Assembly (NCBI GenBank): GCA_039024635.1
Contig: JBCCQA010000052.1
Span: 1 to 15,011 of the forward strand
Length of the DNA: 15,011 nucleotides
Direction: 5' to 3'
Origin: Kuafuiihalomonas sp039024635
GTDB taxonomy: Bacteria > Myxococcota > Kuafuiibacteriia > Kuafuiibacteriales > Kuafuiibacteriaceae
Every line of letters starts with the position of its first letter. The stretch's first letter is position 1. A program made the translations under genes and the position numbers. Below are positions 5,199-13,460 of this stretch, one piece after another. The notes below the pieces were generated by a model, which saw only the letters and a program-made list of their open reading frames with translations, was not told the origin of the DNA and did no database searches.

Positions 5199-8100
5199 GT
5201 GAGCGAGGCCCAGTTCGAGCCGCTGATCAAGCGGCGCCTCGTCGGCCGAATCCTGACCGGCATCGGCGTCGGCCTAGCCCTGCTCTTTTTCGTGGGTGTG
5301 GGCTTCTTGGTGTGGGCCTTCCAAACCGGTCGTGCCCTCGAGTTCGCCCGTAAGTCCGTCGTCGAGACCCTCCGGGACAGCTGTGGGGTTCGAGCCGAGT
5401 TCTCTGAGATTCGGCTCGACCCTACCCGGCGCCAGCTTCAGTTCTCGAACCTCCTTTTGACCGATGACGATGGCCGAGACCTTCTGGCGGTGGAGGAGGC
5501 CTTGGCCGCTTTGCAGCTCCTACCTCTGTTCTATGGTCGCTTCCAGCTGGAGCGCGTGGCGCTCCTGGGCCCGAAGGCTCAGCTGGTCTTCGACGGACCT
5601 CGAATCACCAATCTCCCGGCCTGCGTTCGACCCTCGGAAGACAGGCCGAGTCCAGGGCCGCCGCCAGCTCCGCTGGCGCTGGGGGTGGACGAGCTCACCG
5701 TCGAGCGAGGGACCATCGACGTACACGTGGGGGAGTGGACGGCCCACTTCGACGACATCGGCATCGCTTTGGTGCCCGCCAGCGGGGGGGGGACGGATCT
5801 AGCGGTCGGCATCGACGAGGGGGCGTTGACCAGTCCTCGCGGGACTTCCAAGCTCCGTCGCTTCCGCCTCCTCGGTCATCTCGGCGGCCTTCTCACGCGG
5901 CCCCGAGCTCTTAACTTCGACCGCCTTCAACTCGACGTGGAGGGCGTCCGGGTCGATGCCTCCGGTTCCATCGACCTCATGGGACCGGTGGCGGATCTAG
6001 ACCTCGCATTCGAACTCCCCCTCGCTCGACTTCGCACCGTCTTGCCCAGCTTTCCCGAGGCCGAAGGGGAGCTGAGCGTGGATGCTCATCTCTCCGGGAC
6101 CCTGGCCTCTCCGAGGTTGGCGGGCCGCCTCGACGCAGAAGCGCTTCAGGTCGACAAGTTCGGGCCCTTCGATCGGGTGGGCGTCCAGTTCAGAGCCGAT
6201 CGCCGAGCCGTCTTGCTCGACGAGCTCGACGTCGGTTTCGAGGGGGGAGGTATTGTCGCCCAGGGGAGCATCCAGCTGGAGCCAGGCTTCCCGACCGAGC
6301 TCGAGGTTGAGGCCCAGAGTCTGTCCCTCGCCTCTTTGCTCCATCGGCTCAACGTCCCTGACCCCTGGGTCGACTTTAGGGCGTCCGGACCCGCGCGCTT
6401 CACTGGAGCCCTCGACCCTTTCGTTCTCGAAGGACCCTTCGACTTCGAGACCGAACGCTTCTTCGTCACCCGGGAGCCGGCCCGACGGCATCGCAGCGGA
6501 TCGGTCGCCGACATCGATCCCGAGCTACTGATGCTGGACTCGAGGCCGCGGCGCGTCCGGGGCGTATGGCGATACGAGCCTCGCTGGCTCACCATCGACT
6601 CGGCCGAGCTGCTCGGCGACGGCTCCCAGGGGCGGGCGAACGCAAAGATCGGACTGAAGTCTGGTCTCACCCACCTCATCGACCTCGACTTCGAGCGCCT
6701 CGACATGGCGGACGTCGGCCGTATCTCCGGCATCGACTTCGTTGGGGTGGGGCCGCTCCGGGCCCAGCTTCGTTTCGAAGGCCCGGTTCTAGGTGGGCGC
6801 GGCTGGGTGGCGATGAGAGGCCTTCGGGTGGGCGGGGTGCCCCTCGGAGACGTCGCATCCCCCGTCGAATGGTCCCGCACTCGTTTCTTGGCCTTTGAGG
6901 CCGTCGAGGGCCAAGTCGGACGCACCGCTTACAAAGGCCGTTTCGCCTTCGAGGTCGCCGATGGAACGCCCTCCGAGCTAGAAGTGGAGGTTCCGGCCGG
7001 GCGGGTCGAGGACATCCTCATTCCCTTGCGGCTCGACCCCGAGACTTGGGGGCGCCCCAAAGGCGCCTTCCGAGGAAAAGGTCGAGTCACGGGTCCCTTT
7101 CTGGAGATGACGGGCTCCATCGAGGCCGCCTTCGGCTCGGTCCAGGCCTACGGCGAGAGTTTCGGCTCGGGGGCGGCGAACATGGGCCTCCGGGATGGCG
7201 CCTTCGTCTTCTCCAAGGTTCGGCTACGAAAGGCCGACCGCTGGGTAGAGGGCTCGGGCCTCTACGACCCAGAAAAGCGCCTCCGCCTGCAGGTCAGCGT
7301 CGACGAGCTTCCGCTCGTTCACGTCGACGCGGTTCAGCGGCAGGCGCCGGGTCTCAACGGCGTGATGTCCTTTGCGCTCCAGATGGACGGACCGCCCGAG
7401 AGCATGGCGGGGGATTGGAGCCTGCGGGTGCCCCAACTGAAGGCGGGGACCCTAAGTTTGGGGGAGCTCCGCGGAAGGGGGCCAGTGGAGGCGAGCACAG
7501 CCCTGGGAGAACTCGGGCTCGATGGAGGAGAGGTGGGCGCGCTTCTCACGAAGCTCAGCCTGGGGTTGAGCTCAGGCTTGCGGTTTCAGCTCGATGGCCG
7601 GGCCGACCGATTCGCTCTTCCGACGGTATGGGGGCGAGCCACCGAGGCTGGGCTGGGCCTCGAGGGTGAGCTGAGCGCCGACTTCGCGATCAGCGGACTC
7701 GGGGCTCGACTGGATCGGCTCGCCGGGGAGCTGAGCCTGGAAACGGCAAGCCTTGGCTATGGGCTGGGCGAAGTCGAACTGCCTCCGGTGGAGCTGGCCG
7801 GGCCTAGCACGATTCGGATCCAAGAGGGCGTCTTTGCCGGTCGGATGGCGTGGACGGGGGAAGGGGTCGATGTCGAAATCGATGGCCAAGGTGGACGTGA
7901 TTCCCTGGACGGGCAGCTAAGAGGACGCCTGGGACTTCAGCTCCTGGAGGACGTCACCCGAAGCGCCGAACGCTCCGGGGGGCAATTCGTGTTCGACGCC
8001 CGACTTGCGGGTTCTCTCCTGCGGCCCGGCTTGGTGGGGAGCGGAGAGATCAAGGATGCCAACCTGCTCTGGTCGGGTATCGTCGAGCCCTTCACCAACG

Positions 8101-9176
8101 TGTCGGCTCGGGTCGACTTCAGCCGCAACACGGTCTTGTTCGACGGTGTTCGAGGGACTTGGGGCGGTGGAGGCATCGAGGGCAACGGGAGCCTTCAGCT
8201 AGACTCGGGCGCGGTCTCCTTCTTCGCTCGTCTCGAAGGTACTCGGCCTCGTTTCGCGCTGAGCTCGGCCGACTTGGTCGGTCGGCTGTCGGGGAACCTG
8301 GACGTTGGCGGACGGTGGGACGCCCTCCGGGTCGGCGGTCGACTCCAAGTCGCTCGTCCGCTGGTGGAGCCCCGGGTCGACATCCGAACTTTCGTGGAGG
8401 AACCCGCCCTGGACGCCTACGACCCAGCGGCGGAGCTGGTGGAGTTCGACGTGGCGCTCGACCTCAGAGACCCCATTCGTATCCGCAGTGACACCTTCGA
8501 CACCCAGGCTTCGGGCGAGCTACGCTTCACGGGAACGAACCAGCGCCCGGGCCTCTTGGGTAGCTTGGTCTTCGCCCGGGGGGGACGGGTCACCTTCTTG
8601 GCTCGGGACTACGTATTTCGGTCCGGCGTGGTGGAGTTTGGCGATCGCTATCGATTCGCCCCTCGTTACGATCTGGCACTCGAAACCGAAGTCTGCAGCG
8701 CCACCATTCGCGTGCTGCTGACGGGAACCCTGGAAGACTTCGACACCGCGTACAGCAGCACGCCCGAGATGGATCAGCGGAACATCGTGTCCTGCCTCAT
8801 CCGCGGCATACGAACCCGGGAGCTGGACGATGAGCGAGCCATCGGCGCATTCGCCGGGAGCGCGCTCCTGAAGCTCTCGGGCGTCGATCAAGAGGTGAAA
8901 AAGGTCATTCCGGTCGACCAAATCGACGTGACGACCGAGTTCTCCAGCCAGGCTCGTGAGTATCAGCCTCGACTCGTCGTGGCGAAGGACCTGAGCTTTT
9001 TCGACCGGGCCGCGCGACTGGAGTACAGCAGCTCCCTCGTGCAGACGAGCGACCAGCGGGCCGCCGTTCGATTGCGGCTGACCCCTCGGCTCAACCTCCG
9101 TCTGGGGTGGACTTCGTCCCTCGACGTGCCCTTCGGAGACTGGGGCCTCGACCTCGAACAGAGATGGGAATGGTGA
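5199..9176 (+). CDS. tamB: TamB-like (AsmA-like, DUF490) translocation and assembly module protein
   Basis: The product is about 1325 residues. A single membrane anchor lies near residues 14-38 (GRILTGIGVGLALLFFVGVG and onward), followed by a very long stretch of repeating short beta-strand-like sequence typical of TamB/YhdP/AsmA-like proteins. These form an extended hydrophobic groove across the periplasm, now thought to carry lipids and to aid outer-membrane protein assembly. The C-terminal part (from about 1150) fits the DUF490/TamB domain, with QRNIVSCLIRGIRTREL near 1190, VPVDQ-like IPVDQIDVTTEFSS and a terminal GLDLEQRWEW. GTG 5199 is chosen as start for its GGAGG; GTG 5169 and ATG 5058 are alternatives adding 10 and 47 residues. 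The gene overlaps the Omp85 gene by 7-13 bases, so the two are translated together. A G9 run at 5784-5792 encodes Gly196-198. E. coli has tamA before tamB; here the order is reversed. Confidence 0.92.
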   Translation: MSEAQFEPLIKRRLVGRILTGIGVGLALLFFVGVGFLVWAFQTGRALEFARKSVVETLRDSCGVRAEFSEIRLDPTRRQLQFSNLLLTDDDGRDLLAVEEALAALQLLPLFYGRFQLERVALLGPKAQLVFDGPRITNLPACVRPSEDRPSPGPPPAPLALGVDELTVERGTIDVHVGEWTAHFDDIGIALVPASGGGTDLAVGIDEGALTSPRGTSKLRRFRLLGHLGGLLTRPRALNFDRLQLDVEGVRVDASGSIDLMGPVADLDLAFELPLARLRTVLPSFPEAEGELSVDAHLSGTLASPRLAGRLDAEALQVDKFGPFDRVGVQFRADRRAVLLDELDVGFEGGGIVAQGSIQLEPGFPTELEVEAQSLSLASLLHRLNVPDPWVDFRASGPARFTGALDPFVLEGPFDFETERFFVTREPARRHRSGSVADIDPELLMLDSRPRRVRGVWRYEPRWLTIDSAELLGDGSQGRANAKIGLKSGLTHLIDLDFERLDMADVGRISGIDFVGVGPLRAQLRFEGPVLGGRGWVAMRGLRVGGVPLGDVASPVEWSRTRFLAFEAVEGQVGRTAYKGRFAFEVADGTPSELEVEVPAGRVEDILIPLRLDPETWGRPKGAFRGKGRVTGPFLEMTGSIEAAFGSVQAYGESFGSGAANMGLRDGAFVFSKVRLRKADRWVEGSGLYDPEKRLRLQVSVDELPLVHVDAVQRQAPGLNGVMSFALQMDGPPESMAGDWSLRVPQLKAGTLSLGELRGRGPVEASTALGELGLDGGEVGALLTKLSLGLSSGLRFQLDGRADRFALPTVWGRATEAGLGLEGELSADFAISGLGARLDRLAGELSLETASLGYGLGEVELPPVELAGPSTIRIQEGVFAGRMAWTGEGVDVEIDGQGGRDSLDGQLRGRLGLQLLEDVTRSAERSGGQFVFDARLAGSLLRPGLVGSGEIKDANLLWSGIVEPFTNVSARVDFSRNTVLFDGVRGTWGGGGIEGNGSLQLDSGAVSFFARLEGTRPRFALSSADLVGRLSGNLDVGGRWDALRVGGRLQVARPLVEPRVDIRTFVEEPALDAYDPAAELVEFDVALDLRDPIRIRSDTFDTQASGELRFTGTNQRPGLLGSLVFARGGRVTFLARDYVFRSGVVEFGDRYRFAPRYDLALETEVCSATIRVLLTGTLEDFDTAYSSTPEMDQRNIVSCLIRGIRTRELDDERAIGAFAGSALLKLSGVDQEVKKVIPVDQIDVTTEFSSQAREYQPRLVVAKDLSFFDRAARLEYSSSLVQTSDQRAAVRLRLTPRLNLRLGWTSSLDVPFGDWGLDLEQRWEW
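5784..5792 (+). repeat. G9 homopolymer inside the tamB-like coding sequence
   Basis: Nine consecutive G residues encode three glycines (Gly196-198). It is the longest single-base run I noticed; others in the window are G7 at 8578-8584 and several G6. Loss of one G would bring a TAG at 5800-5802 into frame and truncate the protein at about 200 residues. Confidence 0.8.
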
Positions 9177-12100
9177 AGGCGCTTCTCTTTTCCTTGCTCC
9201 TCGCGACCCCAAACCAAGCGCTGGAGATCCTCGATGTCGAGGTAGACGCCGCCCCCGACGAGGACGCGGTGCAGCTTCGAGAGCTGACCGAACTCCGCCC
9301 GGGTATGCGCTATAGCCCCCGTCTCGTTCGAAGAGCCGTGGTTCGCCTTCACCAGCTCGGGCGCTTCGAGAACGTGATCGTGCGGGCCAAGAAGGAGGCC
9401 GGGGGTCTTGTCTTGCTGTTCGAGCTGCCGCCGCGAACCCGTCTGCGCAACATACGCTTCGAGGTCGACGCCGACGTAGACGAGGCTCGAATGCGAAGCG
9501 CATTGGGCCTGAGAAAAGGCGATCGAATGCTCGAAACGGATCTTGGCCTGCTCCGTGAGCGGTTGCTCGAAGTTCTGGAGCGACGGGGCTGGCGAAGCCC
9601 GGTGGTAGGTCTTCGACTGTTCAAAGTCGACGCCGTCGGCCGGGTCGACCTGGAAGTGAAGATCCAGGCTGGACCTCGAGCCCGCATCGGTGGGCTCGAG
9701 TTCGTGGGTCGACCCCGTCGCCCGGACTGGGACCTGCGCCGCTGGGTCAAGACGGGACCGGGTGACGTGCTCGACCTGGATCGGTTGGAGCGAGAGCTGA
9801 ATGAGCTCGAGAAGGACTATAGGGTCGGCGGTTTCTGGGACGTGAGCATCGCGGCACCCGAAGTCCGTGAAGTGGGAAGCCTCCGGCGTGACGCCAATCA
9901 GGCCGACGTCGTCGTTCGGATCGATGCCGGTCCTCGAGTGAGCGTCGAGGTGGTTGGGAACCGACGTGTTCCACGGCGGGCTCTGGCCGAAGATCTGGCC
10001 GAGTTCGAGGAGAGAGGGACAACGGATGCGGTCATGAGAGAGATTCGAGACCGACTGCTGGACCGCTTCAGGGAGCGGGGCCATTGGCGAGCGCAGGTTC
10101 GGCTTCGGGCCCGAGACTCGGTGGACGACGCTGAGCGAATCGTCTTCGTGCAGGTCAAGGAGGGACCGGTGGGGCGCATCGTCGACCTGAGCTTCCCGGG
10201 TGCTTCGGCTTTCGAGGTCTGGGAGCTGGAGTCCCAGGTTCGTGATTTTCTCCGACGCTCCCTCGAGTCGCTGACCTCCCAACCTGGCGCCGACCCCGAG
10301 CAGGTCGAGGCGATCGTAGGCGGGTCACCGGCGGCGGAGGCGCCGCGCCGCCAGCCAGACCCATCTCCTCCCAACCCCGACCTCATCTACGTGGAGCGGG
10401 CCTACCGAAACGCCGCCGACGCGCTGGCCAGCCTGTATCGGTCGGCCGGCCATCAGCAGGCGGTGGTTGGTCGACCGGTCGTAAAGGAGCGACCCGATGG
10501 CTACCTCGAAGTGAGCTATCCTATTTCGGAAGGCATCCCCTGGATCATCGGGCGCGTGCGATCGATCGGCAACGTAGCCTTGGCCGACGAGCGAATCCTA
10601 GACGACGCTTCCGACGCGCGAATCAAGCCAGGCGAGCCCTTGGCTTTCGATCGCTTGGAAGAGGCCCGACGCAGCATCCAGGCACGCCACGCCAACGCCG
10701 GTCATCTGTTTGCCCGAATCAAGGACGACGTCTTGCCGGGAGCAGGTCGGGGCGAGGGCAATGTACGGAGCGAGTGCAGTGAGAAGGAGCGCCGCGGGGC
10801 CTCGGTTTGTGAAGTGGACGTCGTCTTCACGGTCACCCAGGGGCCGCTGGTCCAGACGAGAAACGTAATCATCCGTCATCGAGGCGCGACCCGAGACATC
10901 ATCATTCGAGGCGAACTAGAGGTGAAAGAGGGGGAGATCTTGCGAGCCTCGGACATGGACGACACTCGGGAGAACTTGCTGCGGGTCGGGGTCTTCGACC
11001 GGGTCAGCGTTCGCCCTTTGGAAGAGGACGTGGTCGAAGCCTCCAAGGACGTCCTCATCGATCTCGAGGAGCGGAATCGATACGGACTCAGCGTGGGAGC
11101 GGGCTTCTCCACGGAGGAGGGCTTTCGCGTCTTCACGGGCTTCAGCGACATCAACGTCTTTGGGTCGGCGATTCGGCTGCAGACCAACGCCAAGATCAAC
11201 TTCTGGCCCACGGCGCTCCTGGTTCTCTACAACGAGCCCGTCCGCACCGCCGTTGATACTTTCTACTCCAGCTTCTCGACCTTCGAGCGCTTCGAGTACG
11301 AGATCTCGACTGGCGTTTCCTATCCCAGGATCTTCGGCCTTCCTCGCGGTTTCGGGCTCGGTTTGGACTTGGTCGCTCTGCGAGACCTGGACCCCGCTTT
11401 CTTGGAAGACACCCAGAGCGCGACCCTCGTCGCGGCCTACACCGGCTTTCGGCCTCGCATCTGGAGGGCTCGTCGTCCCTTCTCCATCCAGTTCCGAAGC
11501 GGTTTCGAACGCACGAACGTGACTTGCAACGACGATCTGTCTACCGATGCGTCACTTCGCGGACTGGCGTGTAGTGACCCGACCAGCGCCGACGTGGTGA
11601 CGGGCAACCAGCTGATCGCCGGCACCAACAGTTACCTCAGTGCCGGTCCTCGTTTCAGCTGGGACTTCCGAAACGACCCTCTGGCGCCGACGGCCGGCGC
11701 CTACTTCGAAGTCGACGGACGGCTTTCGAAGGGTCTCAACGAGGAAAGCCCGGATCTTGCCCGAGTCGAGGGCCGAATGAGCTTCTACTTCCCCGTCATT
11801 CCCCGCGTCGTCTTGTCGACAGCTCTACTCGGGGGACGAATCGTCCCGCTCGAAGGCGGGCGCTTGGGGGTGCCGGTCAACCGACGCTTCTTTGCGGGCG
11901 GGCGCACGACCATCCGCGGATATCAGGAAAACACTCTCCTCGCCCAAGACGTCGACCTCGTTCGGGCACCTTCCCTCGGCGTCGATGGGGACACCATTAG
12001 TGAAACGACGCCGGGGGAGGTGGGCGATCCGATCGGCGACATCTCGGCAGGTGGTTTGCTCTTCGTGGCCCTCAAGACCGAGTTGGTCGTTCAGGTGTTC

Positions 12101-12346
12101 GGGCCCGTCGGCCTGGCGGCTTTCTACGACGTAGGCGATCTGTTCGAAGATGGAGACTTCAGCTTCGTCACACGAACCGAAACAGTCGAAGGCACGGTTT
12201 CGAGGTCCATCGCACAGGGGGCTGGCATGGGCCTGCGCCTGGCGACTCCCGTGGGGCCCCTAGCTTTGGACGTTGCGCGGCCGATCGCCCCTCGAGATGA
12301 GGGCTTCGACAGCTGGCAGCTCCATTTTTCGGTCGGAACGTTCTAG
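9164..12346 (+). CDS. Omp85 family outer-membrane assembly protein (BamA/TamA type) with about seven POTRA domains
   Basis: The product is about 1060 residues. A short signal peptide (about 1-19, ending TPNQA) is followed by successive POTRA-like units, each closing with a strand such as VDLEVKIQAGP or IVFVQVKEGP. By eye they span roughly 20-90, 91-170, 171-256, 257-335, 336-458, 459-562 and 563-636. The rest is the membrane barrel (Omp85/Bac_surface_Ag), opening with NRYGLSVGAGFSTEEGF. It contains the loop-6 signature GGRTTIRGYQEN (Ile917-Tyr920) and ends with the C-terminal phenylalanine LHFSVGTF, needed for barrel assembly. E. coli BamA has five POTRAs and TamA three. Unit 5 contains a proline-rich insertion near 390-405. 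ATG 9164 and ATG 9170 are both possible starts, inside the end of the tamB-like gene. Adjacent tamB suggests the TamA role, but the POTRA count is beyond TamA, so this could also be the cell's BamA or a dedicated paralogue. I leave the symbol empty for that reason. Confidence 0.93.
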   Translation: MGMVKALLFSLLLATPNQALEILDVEVDAAPDEDAVQLRELTELRPGMRYSPRLVRRAVVRLHQLGRFENVIVRAKKEAGGLVLLFELPPRTRLRNIRFEVDADVDEARMRSALGLRKGDRMLETDLGLLRERLLEVLERRGWRSPVVGLRLFKVDAVGRVDLEVKIQAGPRARIGGLEFVGRPRRPDWDLRRWVKTGPGDVLDLDRLERELNELEKDYRVGGFWDVSIAAPEVREVGSLRRDANQADVVVRIDAGPRVSVEVVGNRRVPRRALAEDLAEFEERGTTDAVMREIRDRLLDRFRERGHWRAQVRLRARDSVDDAERIVFVQVKEGPVGRIVDLSFPGASAFEVWELESQVRDFLRRSLESLTSQPGADPEQVEAIVGGSPAAEAPRRQPDPSPPNPDLIYVERAYRNAADALASLYRSAGHQQAVVGRPVVKERPDGYLEVSYPISEGIPWIIGRVRSIGNVALADERILDDASDARIKPGEPLAFDRLEEARRSIQARHANAGHLFARIKDDVLPGAGRGEGNVRSECSEKERRGASVCEVDVVFTVTQGPLVQTRNVIIRHRGATRDIIIRGELEVKEGEILRASDMDDTRENLLRVGVFDRVSVRPLEEDVVEASKDVLIDLEERNRYGLSVGAGFSTEEGFRVFTGFSDINVFGSAIRLQTNAKINFWPTALLVLYNEPVRTAVDTFYSSFSTFERFEYEISTGVSYPRIFGLPRGFGLGLDLVALRDLDPAFLEDTQSATLVAAYTGFRPRIWRARRPFSIQFRSGFERTNVTCNDDLSTDASLRGLACSDPTSADVVTGNQLIAGTNSYLSAGPRFSWDFRNDPLAPTAGAYFEVDGRLSKGLNEESPDLARVEGRMSFYFPVIPRVVLSTALLGGRIVPLEGGRLGVPVNRRFFAGGRTTIRGYQENTLLAQDVDLVRAPSLGVDGDTISETTPGEVGDPIGDISAGGLLFVALKTELVVQVFGPVGLAAFYDVGDLFEDGDFSFVTRTETVEGTVSRSIAQGAGMGLRLATPVGPLALDVARPIAPRDEGFDSWQLHFSVGTF

Positions 12347-12387
12347 TGAGACGAATCACCGTCTCAACAAGGGCCGCATTTCTTTTC
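12347..12387 (+). terminator. Candidate terminator or hairpin after the Omp85 gene
   Basis: TGAGACG (12347-12353) and CGTCTCA (12360-12366) form a 7-bp stem with loop AATCAC, immediately after the Omp85 stop codon. A T-rich stretch ATTTCTTTT follows at 12379-12387, 12 bases after the stem rather than directly. It may end or attenuate transcription before the PilZ gene. The stem shares the GTCTC core with the hexamers upstream of flagellin, which may be coincidence. Confidence 0.4.
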
Positions 12388-12417
12388 AAACCGGGCGGCG
12401 TCGCCTAGACTCGAAGC

Positions 12418-12783
12418 GTGTTGGCGCCCAAGGAGCTTCGGCATTCGCCGAGAATCGAAGTTCCCGCTCTCCACGTCGAAATGACGCGGAGCGGCGTTAC
12501 GCTCCGTGGGAACATCTCCTCGGGCGGCGTCGGCTTCGAGATCGAGTCTGCTCATCGCCTTCGCATCGGCGATGCCATCACCGTTCGGGTTCAGATTCCA
12601 GAGTTCGACGAAGCGGTCGAGTTGGATGCTGTGGTCTGCCACGTTCAGCATGCGGTGGGTCGGCGCCGGCAGTACGTCGGAGCTCGTTTCGACGGGGTCG
12701 ATGAGCTTCTGCTCTATCCTCTCGACCGCTGGGTCGAAGAGTCGGCCCTCCTCGATGCGACGCGCTCCATCTCGGTCCATTGA
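12418..12783 (+). CDS. PilZ domain protein, probable c-di-GMP receptor
   Basis: This is a 121-residue single-domain PilZ protein. The two c-di-GMP-binding signatures are intact: RHSPR (RxxxR, residues 8-12) and NISSGG (NxSxxG, residues 32-37). The C-terminal part has QYVGARF and a DRWVEE helix, as in the family. Such proteins sense the second messenger cyclic di-GMP and pass it on by protein contacts, often affecting motility, exopolysaccharide or development. The start is closely bounded: an in-frame TAG at 12406-12408 leaves only the GTG at 12418 and the TTG next to it at 12421. No Shine-Dalgarno sequence is visible. The stop TGA (12781-12783) overlaps the TTG start of rsmG. Known partners cannot be read from the sequence; the flagellin at 1079 and the permease at the left edge are suggestive at most. 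Confidence 0.9.
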   Translation: MLAPKELRHSPRIEVPALHVEMTRSGVTLRGNISSGGVGFEIESAHRLRIGDAITVRVQIPEFDEAVELDAVVCHVQHAVGRRRQYVGARFDGVDELLLYPLDRWVEESALLDATRSISVH

Positions 12784-13436
12784 GTGCCCAATCCGAGTTC
12801 GAGGCCGAGCTCCAGAGTGAGCTCGGACGTCAGTCGATGGCTTGTGACGCCTCCGTCCTCGAAGGGCTGAGCGCCCACTTCGAACTGATGCTCAAGTGGG
12901 GAAGGAAGATGAACCTCACGAGCATCTTCAACCCGAAACAGGCTGCCAGGCTTCATGCCGTCGACTCCCTCTTCTTCGACCAGCTTCTTCCTTCGGCCGA
13001 GCGCATCATCGACGCCGGAAGCGGGGCAGGCTTTCCCGGAATTGTCCTCGCTCTGCGGCGTCCTGAGACCGAGCTCGTTTTGCTGGAGCCGCTCCAGAAA
13101 CGATGCTCTTTTCTCAGGGTCGTGGTTTCCCATCTTCGTCTCCCGAACGTGCGGGTGGTGGAGGGACGCCTGGAGCCTGAAGGCTCGACCGCGCCCGTCG
13201 GTCACTTCGGGGCTGCCGTGTCTCGGGCCACCTGGGCGCCTCTGGAATGGATCGGCTTGGGGGTCCAGCTCCTGGAATCCGGGGGGCACTTGGTGGTTTC
13301 GGGCGGGCGGGGTGCGCACCCTCCGGAGCGCGTGGCCGAGGCCGGTCGACGCGTCGGCTTGGGGTGGCTCCGCCGGCGCAGTCTGCGCCTGGGAGACGCA
13401 GACCGGGTTCTCGACCTGCTTCGCTTGACGGCCTGA
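12780..13436 (+). CDS. rsmG: 16S rRNA (guanine527-N7)-methyltransferase RsmG
   Basis: This 218-residue protein is RsmG (GidB), an S-adenosylmethionine-dependent enzyme that methylates N7 of G527 in 16S rRNA. Family blocks are KWGRKMNLTSI (39-49), DAGSGAGFPGIVLAL (78-92, the SAM-binding loop), EPLQKRCSFLR (103-113), VVEGRLE (126-132) and AVSRA (146-150). The length is close to the 207 residues of the E. coli enzyme. The start is inferred to be TTG at 12780, overlapping the PilZ stop, because about 40 residues normally precede the KW-NLTS block; an ATG at 12837 would remove 19 of them. Translational coupling to the PilZ gene is likely because the start lacks its own ribosome binding site. In many bacteria rsmG lies by mnmG or parAB near the origin; here it lies between a PilZ gene and a HEAT-repeat gene. 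Confidence 0.94.
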   Translation: MSAQSEFEAELQSELGRQSMACDASVLEGLSAHFELMLKWGRKMNLTSIFNPKQAARLHAVDSLFFDQLLPSAERIIDAGSGAGFPGIVLALRRPETELVLLEPLQKRCSFLRVVVSHLRLPNVRVVEGRLEPEGSTAPVGHFGAAVSRATWAPLEWIGLGVQLLESGGHLVVSGGRGAHPPERVAEAGRRVGLGWLRRRSLRLGDADRVLDLLRLTA

Positions 13437-13460
13437 GCTTCCCTGCGTAGTCCCGCGCGC

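Noticed and set aside
8963..10282. 439-codon open frame on the minus strand
   Set aside because: It is antisense to the tamB-like end and the Omp85 POTRA region, both with clear family signatures. It has no recognisable domain.
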